From positions 1-46,253 of the forward strand of contig JAGHUA010000060.1 in assembly GCA_018065085.1 (NCBI GenBank): DNA of 46,253 nt, given 5' to 3'. Positions 34,049 to 42,050 of this stretch are shown here, one piece after another. A program made the position numbers and the translations under genes. Under the pieces are notes generated by a model. That model saw only the letters and a list, made by a program, of their open reading frames with translations. It ran no database searches and was not told the DNA's origin. Every line of letters begins with the position of its first letter. Position 1 is the first letter of the stretch. Source of the DNA: Candidatus Liminaster caballi (GTDB lineage: Bacteria; Bacteroidota; Bacteroidia; Bacteroidales; UBA3663).

Positions 34049-35133
34049 ACAACGAAATAATGCTTCTTAAGGGCAATGAGGCGATTGCCCATTCAGCCAT
34101 CCGCAACGGCTGTGACGGATTCTTCGGTTATCCGATCACGCCTCAGAGCGAGGTGCTCGAAACGCTTGCCGTGCTCAAGCCGTGGGAGACCACGGGCATG
34201 GTGGTGCTGCAGAGCGAGAGTGAGTTGGCATCCATCAATATGGTCTATGCCGGTGGTGCGACAGGCAAGTGTGTCATGACTTCATCGTCAAGCCCGGGTG
34301 TGGCTTTGATGCAGGAGGGAATCTCCTACATGGCAGCATGCGAGATTCCTGGTCTTATCGTCAGCGTGCAGCGTGGCGGACCTGGTCTCGGCACGATCCA
34401 GCCGTCACAGTCTGATTACCGACAGGCTGTCTATGGCGGTGGCAACGGCGACTATCGTGTCATCGTGCTTGCACCTAACAGCGTGCAGGAGATGGCCGAT
34501 TCCGTAGGAGAGGCGTTCCGTCTGATGTTCAAGTGGCGCATGCCGGTCATGATTCTGTCTGACGGCGCCATCGGTCAGATGATGGAGAAGGTTGTTCTCC
34601 CTCCGTTCAAGCCGCGCAGGACCGACGAGGAGGTGCGTCAGCAGTGTCCGTGGGCAATCAACGGCCTTGGCCTTCTCTCGCGCAAGCCGAACTTTGTGTC
34701 GTCGCTCGAACTTGATGCTGCTGTGATGGAGAAGCGCAACCGTGCCATGCAGGAGAAATACCGTGCCATCGAGGCCGAGGAGGTTCTTTACGAAGAGTAT
34801 ATGCTCGATGATGCCGAGTACGCTATCGTGGCTTACGGCAGTTCGTCGCGCATCAGCATGGGAGCCATCGACCAGCTCCGCGAGAAGGGCGTTAAGGTTG
34901 GAATGCTGCGACCAAAGACTCTCTGGCCTTTCCCAGAGCAGCGCATCGGAGAGCTGGGCCGTCAGTGTCACGCGCTTCTCACCGTCGAGATCAACGAAGG
35001 TCAGATGGTGCGCGATGTGCGTTATGCCGTTGCCGGTCAGTGTCCGGTTGAGTTCTTCGGCCATTCGGGTGGCGTGATGCCATCGCCCGAGGAAGTGGTC
35101 GATAAAATGGAATCGATAATCAATAATAGATAA
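34045..35133 (+). CDS. 2-oxoacid:ferredoxin oxidoreductase, alpha subunit (KorA/VorB type)
   Basis: 362 residues from the ATG at 34045. It begins with the pyrimidine-binding domain of the pyruvate:ferredoxin oxidoreductase family (GYPITPQSEVLETL; MTSSSSPGVALMQEG) and ends with the transketolase-C-like domain (VGMLRPKTLWPFPEQRI). Together with beta and gamma it oxidises 2-oxoacids to acyl-CoA plus reduced ferredoxin. Substrate (2-oxoglutarate or branched-chain oxoacid) cannot be fixed from the sequence. Confidence 0.93.
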   Translation: MNNEIMLLKGNEAIAHSAIRNGCDGFFGYPITPQSEVLETLAVLKPWETTGMVVLQSESELASINMVYAGGATGKCVMTSSSSPGVALMQEGISYMAACEIPGLIVSVQRGGPGLGTIQPSQSDYRQAVYGGGNGDYRVIVLAPNSVQEMADSVGEAFRLMFKWRMPVMILSDGAIGQMMEKVVLPPFKPRRTDEEVRQQCPWAINGLGLLSRKPNFVSSLELDAAVMEKRNRAMQEKYRAIEAEEVLYEEYMLDDAEYAIVAYGSSSRISMGAIDQLREKGVKVGMLRPKTLWPFPEQRIGELGRQCHALLTVEINEGQMVRDVRYAVAGQCPVEFFGHSGGVMPSPEEVVDKMESIINNR

Positions 35134-35140
35134 TTGCCAG

Positions 35141-35887
35141 ATGGAGACCGTATATAAGAAACCCCGCTTGCTCAATGATGTGACGATGCACTACTGTCCG
35201 GGATGCGGACACAGCCTTGTGCATAAACTCGTGGCAGAGGTGCTCGAAGAGATGGGCGTTGAGGAACGTGCCGTGGGCATCTGTCCTGTAGGCTGCGCTG
35301 TGTTTGCCTATCGTTATGTCGATATCGATTGGATTGAAGCCGCCCATGGCCGTGCTCCTGCATGTGCATCGGCTGTCAAGCGTCTGTGGCCCGATCATCT
35401 GGTGTTCACCTATCAGGGCGACGGCGACCTTGCGTGCATCGGCACGGGCGAGACCATCCAGGCCCTGAACCGTGGCGAGAACATTGCCGTCATCTTTATC
35501 AATAATGCCATCTACGGTATGACAGGCGGACAGATGGCTCCGACCACGCTCATGGGTCAGAAGACCTCGACCTGTCCTTACGGACGTCAGGCCGACCTCC
35601 ATGGCTTCCCGTTGCATATCACCGACATTGCCGCCACGCTTGAGGGCACATGCTACGTGACCCGTCAGGCAGTCAACAACGTGGCCAATGTAGCCCGTAC
35701 CAAGCGTGCCATCCGTCAGGCTTTCCAGAACTCGCTCGATCGCAAGGGCGCATCGTTTGTCGAGGTTGTATCGACATGCAGTGCAGGCTGGAAGATGACG
35801 CCGGAGCAGGCCAACCAGTGGATGGCAGACAATATGTTGCCTTACTATCCGTTGGGCGACTTGAAGGTCAATGGCGAGAAGAAGTAA
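35141..35887 (+). CDS. 2-oxoacid:ferredoxin oxidoreductase, beta subunit (TPP-binding)
   Basis: 248 residues. The cysteines in YCPGCGHS, and the thiamine diphosphate motif GDGDLACIGTGE with NNAIYGMTGGQMAPT, define the KorB/VorA family. It carries the active site. It is 7 bases after alpha and 28 bases before gamma. Confidence 0.94.
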   Translation: METVYKKPRLLNDVTMHYCPGCGHSLVHKLVAEVLEEMGVEERAVGICPVGCAVFAYRYVDIDWIEAAHGRAPACASAVKRLWPDHLVFTYQGDGDLACIGTGETIQALNRGENIAVIFINNAIYGMTGGQMAPTTLMGQKTSTCPYGRQADLHGFPLHITDIAATLEGTCYVTRQAVNNVANVARTKRAIRQAFQNSLDRKGASFVEVVSTCSAGWKMTPEQANQWMADNMLPYYPLGDLKVNGEKK

Positions 35888-35915
35888 TGCAGTTTGACGA
35901 TAAAGAAGAACGTAT

Positions 35916-36461
35916 ATGAAAGAAGAGATAATCATCAGCGGATTTGGCGGACAGGGTGTTTTGTCGATGGGCAAGATCTTGGCATACGCCGGCATCATGG
36001 AAGGCAAGGAGGTGAGCTGGATGCCAGCCTACGGACCTGAGCAGCGTGGCGGCACGGCCAACGTAACCGTCATCCTGAGCGACAAGCCCATTGCCTCGCC
36101 AATCCTCAACCGTTACGACACGGCCATCGTGCTCAACCAGCCTTCGCTTGAGAAGTTCGAACCGCTGGTCAAGCCTGGCGGATGCCTTATCTACGACAGT
36201 TACAGCATCCTCACCAAGCCTACGCGCACCGACATCAATGCCTATTGCATCGATGCCATGGTCGAGGCTGCACGTATGCAGAATGCCAAGGTGTTCAATA
36301 TGCTGATCCTCGGCGGTCTGCTCAAGGTGCGTCCTATCGCATCGGTCGATGATGTGGTCAAGGGTCTTTACAAGGCCCTGCCTGAGCGTCATCATAAGCT
36401 CATCCCGATGAACGAGGCTGCCATTCGCCGCGGCATGGAGCTCATCACTCCTTCGTGCTGA
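35916..36461 (+). CDS. 2-oxoacid:ferredoxin oxidoreductase, gamma subunit
   Basis: 181 residues. The start IIISGFGGQGVLSMGKILA and the motif PAYGPEQRGGTANVTVILS are typical of the gamma (KorC/VorC) subunit that binds CoA. It is last in the operon and is followed by a 15-bp hairpin. Confidence 0.94.
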   Translation: MKEEIIISGFGGQGVLSMGKILAYAGIMEGKEVSWMPAYGPEQRGGTANVTVILSDKPIASPILNRYDTAIVLNQPSLEKFEPLVKPGGCLIYDSYSILTKPTRTDINAYCIDAMVEAARMQNAKVFNMLILGGLLKVRPIASVDDVVKGLYKALPERHHKLIPMNEAAIRRGMELITPSC

Positions 36462-36485
36462 AACTCCTATACCTATAACCAGACA

Positions 36486-36520
36486 GCAAGAGCTGAAAGC
36501 GTGGTGCTTTCAGCTCTTGC
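36486..36520 (+). terminator. Terminator of the oxidoreductase operon, overlapping the fkp stop
   Basis: A perfect 15-bp stem (GCAAGAGCTGAAAGC with GCTTTCAGCTCTTGC) and a 5-base loop are followed by TTATTT. The fkp stop codon (36510-36512, minus strand) lies inside the 3' arm, so the hairpin may serve both converging transcripts. Confidence 0.78.
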
Positions 36521-39290
36521 TTATTTCCAGTCCCTTGCTTGAGAGAGTCATATCGACGAATCTTGCCTTGTCGTTCAGCGGGTTGCCGTTCAGGGTCTTC
36601 TTGATTCGGGCAGCCGCCTCTTCGTCCTTCGCCACCATGTAGAGGTAGCCGCCACCACCGGCGCCAGGCAGCTTGTAGCCGAGACAGAGATCGTCAATCT
36701 GGCGTGTGATGGCCTTCACGCCGTCAGGGTTAGTGCCGCTGTCCAGGGCCTGGTTCTGCTGCCATGTCTTGGCCACGAGGCGACCCATCTGTTCGAAGTT
36801 GCCGCGCTGTATGGCATCATACAGGTCGAGTGCGTGCTGTTTCATCTCGGCAAGGAGCGACAGATGCTGACCGGAGTTGAGGAACATGCCGCGCACGATT
36901 TCAGCCAGTATTCCCTTCGCCGTGCGTGTGATGCCGGTGTAGTAGAGCAGGTGCAGCTTCTGGTATTCGGGGGCGGTGAACAGCGTGTCGGGCAGCCATC
37001 TTACCAACGGCTGCTGATGCCATCCAGGCTGGGTCTGCAGCAGTTTCACGCCCTGCATCACGCCTCCATACTGATCCTGCCATCCGCCGCCCGTGGTCAG
37101 AAGTTGTTCGAGCACCAGCGTACGGTTCGAGATCTCATATCTGTCCCATCCGAGGCCGCAGAATTCGTTCACGGCACCCAGCACGGTCGATGCCAGGATG
37201 CTCGATGTGCCGAGACCCGAACCGGCAGGAATAGCCGATAGCATGGTCATCTCTATGCCCGAGCCGAAGTCTGCCAGTTGCTGCTGGAGCGAGTCGTACT
37301 TCTGAGCGCAGAAGTCGGGATGGAATCCTGCCAGCACCAGGGCAGCCTTTGGGATTGAGAACGGCGAGCCCACCTTGTTGACGGCGGCAAGCTGTTCGTA
37401 TGTCTCCACCTTCTCAGCCGCACCGAGGTCGATGCTGCGCAGTATGATATGGTGTTCGCTGCAAGGCTTGCAATAGACCTGCAACGGCGGTTGTCCGTTG
37501 AGTTCGATGGCGATGTTCACCACATTGCCGCCTTCCATCAGGCTGTAAGGAGGCGTGTCGGTCCATCCGCCGGCAAGGTCGATGCGCACCGGACTGCGGC
37601 TCCACACAATCTGGTCGGCATAGACGTTGAGGCGTGGCATCTGAGCGTCATGGGCCGTGGCTGTCAGACCTTCGCGCATCAGCGAGAATGCCCTTGCCTC
37701 GTTGTAGGCTGCCTTCGCAATGTCCTGCTGTCCGTTGTTTCTCAACGAAGCCAGTCTTGCCCTGAACATCGCGTCGCTGATCTGCTTCAGAGGTTCGGTG
37801 GTGTCGGGCAAAGGCTTTGGTTCGTCGATGCCGTGCTTCACGAACTCCTCGGCAGCATTGGCAAGATCCAGCTGGTAGAACACGCTGTTGTCCGAGTTGG
37901 CGGCAAGCGCAGGCCAGTTCTGGGCACGCAGCTCCTGTCGCTGGGCTTCCAGACGGCGCAGGTTGGCGTAGGCCGACAGTTCCTCGGCGCTCATCTTGCG
38001 GCTCTCGTTCCACACCTTGGCGCTGCCCAATTCGTTGATCAACCAGTCTGCCACTTCCACAACTTTCTCCACGCTGTCCACCACAGGGTAGATCCTTGCG
38101 TTGACCTGCGGATTGCTGCAGTCCTTGAAGCCAAGTGACTTGAGCAGCCAGTCGGGGTGAGGGTCGTCGATCTCGTACAGACGCACAGCCCATTCCTTCT
38201 CGCCGATAGGCACGATGTCGAGGCACATTCCTTCAGGCAGGCGCAGAGGCTTGTCGGCGTGGGGCATACCTGTCACGATGTTCGATCCCATCAGCTGCCA
38301 TCCCTCACAGATGTATGAGTTCTCGATCCATGTGTTCTGGTTGCGGTCGGAGAGGGGAGTGAGGCACACCGAGTTCTGCACGAACATGCTTGGATGCGGC
38401 TTCACGCCATGCTTCATGATGAAACGCTGATCCTTGACGATGTTCTGTATTGCCAGGGTCGATGAGATCATCTCGGGCGATGTGCCGTAGTGGTGGAACT
38501 CACCGCCGGGCAGGGGCAGTATTGCCACCGAGAGCTGGTTCAGTTCCGGGTCGGCAATCTTCGGATTCTTGCCCAGCGTGAGGCCGAACTCCGAGTAGAG
38601 GTCGTATGTGGCAGGATATCCGTTGCTTTCGGGCGTAGGTGCCGAACGTTTCATGAGCAGGTCGAGGGCCTTGTCTGAGAGCAGCCACACGCCGATGTCC
38701 ATGAGGAAGAGGTGATCCTTCATCAGCGAGCCGAGAGTCTCGACCGTAGGCTTCTGCAGCATGTATTCGAGCACGTCGGGCGTCTGTCGGCGCGAGACGA
38801 ACACACCGTGGTTCTTGGCCAGCGAGGGCTGCACCCACAGGCCGTAGCACACCACGTCGGCATCCGGGATCTCCTGCAGCTGCTGGTTGGCGCGTATCAG
38901 TACGTCACCGCTCACGATCATCGTGCGCAGGCGTTCGGGAGCCTTCTGCATGATACTCTCATATAGTGGCAGCTGAAGGTCGAGGAGGTTCTGGCTGAGT
39001 TTCTGTCCGCGTTTCCATCTGAACACCGGTATCGGGGTCAGGATCTTGCCCGAGGGAGCGTAGGCTGGCAGACGGCGGCTCTGGCCTCCGGCATGGACGA
39101 TGATGCAGCGTTCGCCCTCGGTTATGAATCCCGATCGGCGGGCCTCCTGTACGGTCCATGCCGTACCGCCGCCCGATCCGAGTTTCTGTCCGATAGGGTC
39201 GTTGGTGCAGAACCACTCATCGCGGCTGCTGCCTGTGATATCGTGAAAGCAGTCCACCAGGTTAGGTGGCAAAGACAAAAGCTTCTTCAT
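36510..39290 (-). CDS. fkp: Bifunctional fucokinase / L-fucose-1-phosphate guanylyltransferase
   Basis: 926 residues from the ATG at 39290 (MKKLLSLPP), close to the length of Bacteroides Fkp. The N-terminal half is the GDP-fucose pyrophosphorylase, with the nucleotide motif GSGGGTAW (38-45) and GGQSRRLPAYAPSGK. The C-terminal part is a GHMP kinase, with VRIDLAGGWTDTPP near 575 and GSGLGTSS near 693. It turns free L-fucose into GDP-fucose for fucosylation of surface glycans. The frame stays open 58 codons upstream into the inverted-repeat element, but that part has no homologous look. Confidence 0.94.
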   Translation of the reverse strand: MKKLLSLPPNLVDCFHDITGSSRDEWFCTNDPIGQKLGSGGGTAWTVQEARRSGFITEGERCIIVHAGGQSRRLPAYAPSGKILTPIPVFRWKRGQKLSQNLLDLQLPLYESIMQKAPERLRTMIVSGDVLIRANQQLQEIPDADVVCYGLWVQPSLAKNHGVFVSRRQTPDVLEYMLQKPTVETLGSLMKDHLFLMDIGVWLLSDKALDLLMKRSAPTPESNGYPATYDLYSEFGLTLGKNPKIADPELNQLSVAILPLPGGEFHHYGTSPEMISSTLAIQNIVKDQRFIMKHGVKPHPSMFVQNSVCLTPLSDRNQNTWIENSYICEGWQLMGSNIVTGMPHADKPLRLPEGMCLDIVPIGEKEWAVRLYEIDDPHPDWLLKSLGFKDCSNPQVNARIYPVVDSVEKVVEVADWLINELGSAKVWNESRKMSAEELSAYANLRRLEAQRQELRAQNWPALAANSDNSVFYQLDLANAAEEFVKHGIDEPKPLPDTTEPLKQISDAMFRARLASLRNNGQQDIAKAAYNEARAFSLMREGLTATAHDAQMPRLNVYADQIVWSRSPVRIDLAGGWTDTPPYSLMEGGNVVNIAIELNGQPPLQVYCKPCSEHHIILRSIDLGAAEKVETYEQLAAVNKVGSPFSIPKAALVLAGFHPDFCAQKYDSLQQQLADFGSGIEMTMLSAIPAGSGLGTSSILASTVLGAVNEFCGLGWDRYEISNRTLVLEQLLTTGGGWQDQYGGVMQGVKLLQTQPGWHQQPLVRWLPDTLFTAPEYQKLHLLYYTGITRTAKGILAEIVRGMFLNSGQHLSLLAEMKQHALDLYDAIQRGNFEQMGRLVAKTWQQNQALDSGTNPDGVKAITRQIDDLCLGYKLPGAGGGGYLYMVAKDEEAAARIKKTLNGNPLNDKARFVDMTLSSKGLEISKS

Positions 39291-39345
39291 GGTGATTGTG
39301 TTGTTACTCCTTTCAAAGAAAACTAAGCATTCTTCGAAAGAAAAA

Positions 39346-39596
39346 GGGAGTGCCAGCTTGGGGATTCGTGATGAAACTCCGAATATGTAAGATTTGGGGT
39401 CCGCTTCGCCTCCGTAATCTGCCTCTCGACCGTGAGGTCTGCCTATACGGTGGTATCCATGCAAATGCGTTTCCTGAGCGAGTCAGGGCGTGATTCTTTC
39501 CGATGTCGGATAGGTTGGTAGCCCGCCATTGGCTGACGGTGTTCCCCGTTTAATGAAAATTGTGAGTTTCCCGATCGTACATTACTGGCACTCCCA
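39346..39596. other. Unexplained ~250-bp element bounded by 11-bp inverted repeats
   Basis: GGGAGTGCCAG (39346-39356) and CTGGCACTCCC (39585-39595, allowing one base of counting error) form a perfect 11-bp pair. On the minus strand the right arm comes first, and the left arm is followed by TTTTTCTTT. Inside, GAAACTC and GAGTTTC can form a second long-range helix, and local hairpins such as CCTGA-N5-TCAGG and TCCGA-N2-TCGGA are present. No coding similarity was seen. It fills the pdxY-fkp gap. It may be a structured RNA or leader, or a small non-autonomous mobile element. Confidence 0.5.
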
Positions 39597-39601
39597 TGGG
39601 G

Positions 39602-40426
39602 TTATTTGCGTTTCAATTTGTCAAGTGTACATTCAAAGTCGATGCCCGTGTTGTGGGCTGTCTCGGTCTTCAGTGTCTCGATGAGCGACTGTCTGACGAA
39701 CCGGCTTGCCCTCTTGACCGATGTGGCGAACTCCACGCCGTTGACGGCATCGGCTCCGAGTATTGCTGCGAATACGTCGCCTGTGCCCGAGCGGGTCTGT
39801 TCCACCTGCGTCTGTCTCTGGAACGATGTCGCGCCTCCCTGTGTTGCGAGTGCATTGCCGATACATCCTCCCATCTTCAGACCGGTGATGACCACGTTCC
39901 TCGCGCCCATGTCGGCAAGCTTATGCACCATGTCGTCAATCTCCCTGACCTTCCATCCGCCCTCCTTGTAGGGAGTGCCGGTCAGGAAGCATGCCTCGGT
40001 GAGGTTCGGGGTCACGATGTCGGCGTAGGCGATGAGGCGTTTCATCTCGCGGCACAGCTTCTCGGTGTATGTCGGATACATCCTGCCGTTGTCGCCCATC
40101 ACAGGGTCGATGAGCACGTGGGTCTGAGGTGTGCGGAAGCTTGTGATGAAGTCCTGCACGATCGATATCTGCCTTGCCGAGCCGAGGAATCCTGTCATGA
40201 TGCCGTCGAACTGCAGGTCGAGTTTCTTCCACTCGTTGATGTAGGCCTGCATCGAGCCAGTGAAGTCCTGACAGAAGAACGACGGGAAGCCCGTGTGGTT
40301 TGAGAAGATTGCTGTTGGCAGCGCGCAACCCTGCACGCCGAGGTGCGACACGATGGGCAGTATCACCGATGTGCTGCATCGGCCATATCCCGAGATATCG
40401 TTTATGATTGCTATCTTCCTGCTCAC
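39602..40426 (-). CDS. pdxY: Pyridoxamine/pyridoxal kinase
   Basis: 274 residues of the ribokinase fold. NDISGYGRCSTS at the N-terminus and the anion-hole motif TRSGTGDVFAA near 210 (conserved GTGD) match PdxY-type kinases. It salvages B6 vitamers to their 5'-phosphates, the cofactor of MetY among others. It has a perfect promoter and is divergent from the flavoprotein gene. Confidence 0.9.
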   Translation of the reverse strand: MSRKIAIINDISGYGRCSTSVILPIVSHLGVQGCALPTAIFSNHTGFPSFFCQDFTGSMQAYINEWKKLDLQFDGIMTGFLGSARQISIVQDFITSFRTPQTHVLIDPVMGDNGRMYPTYTEKLCREMKRLIAYADIVTPNLTEACFLTGTPYKEGGWKVREIDDMVHKLADMGARNVVITGLKMGGCIGNALATQGGATSFQRQTQVEQTRSGTGDVFAAILGADAVNGVEFATSVKRASRFVRQSLIETLKTETAHNTGIDFECTLDKLKRK

Positions 40427-40474
40427 TTTGATTGGGGTTCAGTTGTTGTTCGACAGTCGTTCTTTTTGACTGCG

Positions 40475-40506
40475 CAAAGGTACAATGTTTTTCGTCAACA
40501 ACCAAA
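40475..40506 (-). promoter_or_regulatory. Promoter of pdxY
   Basis: TTTG (40503-40506), a 20-bp spacer and TACCTTTG (40475-40482) on the minus strand. Confidence 0.75.
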
Positions 40507-40530
40507 TTTTTGGCTTATTTATTTCAATTC

Positions 40531-40562
40531 TTTGCAAAAATTCGGAAAAAGCCTTATCTTTG
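40531..40562 (+). promoter_or_regulatory. Promoter of the flavoprotein gene
   Basis: TTTG (40531-40534), a 20-bp spacer and TATCTTTG (40555-40562): a perfect consensus. It lies back to back with the pdxY promoter and rules out the upstream start codons of the flavoprotein frame. Confidence 0.78.
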
Positions 40563-40602
40563 CACCCGAAAAATGAGTCTTAACGCACATATAAACCCAC
40601 TT

Positions 40603-41862
40603 ATGAGAGTAGCTGTGATTGGGGCAGGAGCGGCGGGATGCTTCTGTTCGGTGATGCTCAGGCGTCAGTGTCCCGATGTCATTGTCGATGTCTATGAAGC
40701 CGGTTCGAGGCCTTTGGCCAAGGTGGCTGTCACGGGCGGCGGCCGTTGCAACCTCACCAATTCCTTCCGTGCCATACGCAGCCTGAAGGAAGCCTATCCG
40801 CGTGGCGAGCAGGTGGTCAGGCGTGCGTTCTGCGAGTTCGATCATGAGGCGCTCTTCCGCTGGTTCGAGGCTGAGGGAGTGCCGTTGGTCACACAGGACG
40901 ATGAGTGCGTCTTCCCGCGCAGCCAGGACGCCATGCAGATAGTCGAAACCCTGACCCGGGCTATGTCGAAGGCCGGCGTGAGGCTCCATACGTCACAGCG
41001 CATCATCTCTGTGGAGCAGGCAGCCGACGTGACCGCTCCGACAGGTCCATCTGGCGCTTGCCCAGGCTACGTCTTGCGTTCGCAGGGCGGCACGTTCACA
41101 GCCGATGCCGTTGTGGTCACCACGGGCGGTTCGCCCAAGGTTTCGGGCCTCTCATTCCTTTCTCCGCTCAATCTGATTGTCGAGCCTCCCGTACCGTCGC
41201 TCTTCTCGTTCAATATCGCCGGCACCTCGCCGCTCATGGGCCTTGTGGTCGATCCTGTCACATGCGGACTTGTCGGCACCAGGATGCGCAGTCGCGGAGC
41301 CCTCCTTTTCACACATTGGGGCATGAGCGGACCTGCCGTTCTCAAGCTTTCCAGCTATGCGGCGCGTCATCTTGCCGAGTGTGCCTATCGTGCCCAGCTC
41401 ATGGTCTCTTGGCTCGATGAGATGGGCGAGGACGAGGTGCGCAGCCTCATCCTTGCGATGCAGTCGTCACAGCCTTCGCGTCAGGTGGGCAACACCCATC
41501 CGCAGCAGCTCCCTTCGCGCCTGTGGCAATATCTAATCGTACGCGCCGGCATACGCGAGGATCAGCGCTGGGCGGAGGTCGGTCGCAAGCAGATCAACCG
41601 TCTCGTGGCCACTCTCACCGCCGACGTCTATGACATTGAAGGACAGAGCCGCCACAAGGACGAGTTCGTCACCTGTGGCGGCATTTCACTTCGCAATATC
41701 AATCCTGGCACACTCGAATGCCGCACCCATCCCAACCTTTTCTTTGCGGGTGAGGTGCTCGATGTCGATGCCATCACCGGAGGCTTCAACCTCCAGGCGG
41801 CGTGGAGCATGGGCTATGTCGTGGCCGGGCAGCTTCGCAGGCTGGCGGCAGGAGGGGAGTGA
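40603..41862 (+). CDS. HI0933-type FAD/NAD(P)-dependent flavoprotein (BaiN/RdsA family)
   Basis: 419 residues from the ATG at 40603; ATG 40573 is the alternative, but it would leave a leader of only a few bases after the promoter. The Rossmann motif GAGAAGCF is at the N-terminus, followed by KVAVTGGGRCNLTN, and the second FAD motif GEVLDVDAITGGFNLQAAWSMG near the end. This family (PF03486) includes flavoproteins of largely unresolved function. The stop is the first base pair group of a 9-bp repeat array. Confidence 0.9.
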   Translation: MRVAVIGAGAAGCFCSVMLRRQCPDVIVDVYEAGSRPLAKVAVTGGGRCNLTNSFRAIRSLKEAYPRGEQVVRRAFCEFDHEALFRWFEAEGVPLVTQDDECVFPRSQDAMQIVETLTRAMSKAGVRLHTSQRIISVEQAADVTAPTGPSGACPGYVLRSQGGTFTADAVVVTTGGSPKVSGLSFLSPLNLIVEPPVPSLFSFNIAGTSPLMGLVVDPVTCGLVGTRMRSRGALLFTHWGMSGPAVLKLSSYAARHLAECAYRAQLMVSWLDEMGEDEVRSLILAMQSSQPSRQVGNTHPQQLPSRLWQYLIVRAGIREDQRWAEVGRKQINRLVATLTADVYDIEGQSRHKDEFVTCGGISLRNINPGTLECRTHPNLFFAGEVLDVDAITGGFNLQAAWSMGYVVAGQLRRLAAGGE

Positions 41863-42050
41863 CCTTCTTTACCTTCTTTACCTTCTTTACCTTCTTTACC
41901 TTCTTTATCATCTTTATCTTCTTTACCTTCTTTATCTTCTTTATCTTCTTTACCTTCTTTACCCTCTTTATCTTCTTTACCTTCTTTATCTTCTTTACCT
42001 TCTTTACCTTCTTTATCTTCTTTACCTTCTTTATCTTCTTTACCTTCTCT
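41862..42050. repeat. 9-bp tandem repeat array (ACCTTCTTT-type)
   Basis: About 21 units of ACCTTCTTT or ATCTTCTTT run without break from the stop codon of the flavoprotein gene to the stop codon of the convergent esterase (42040), filling the entire gap. Frames read through it give F-F-T repeats and are not called as genes. Confidence 0.95.

Noticed and set aside
39291-39464. 58-codon N-terminal extension of FKP
   Set aside because: It lies in the inverted-repeat element, has no resemblance to the enzyme family, and MKKLLSLPP at 39290 gives the usual length.
39346-39596. Known riboswitch, tmRNA or RNase P RNA
   Set aside because: I looked for the conserved blocks of the cobalamin, TPP, FMN and SAM riboswitches, the RNase P core and the tmRNA ends on both strands and found none; it is therefore left unassigned.
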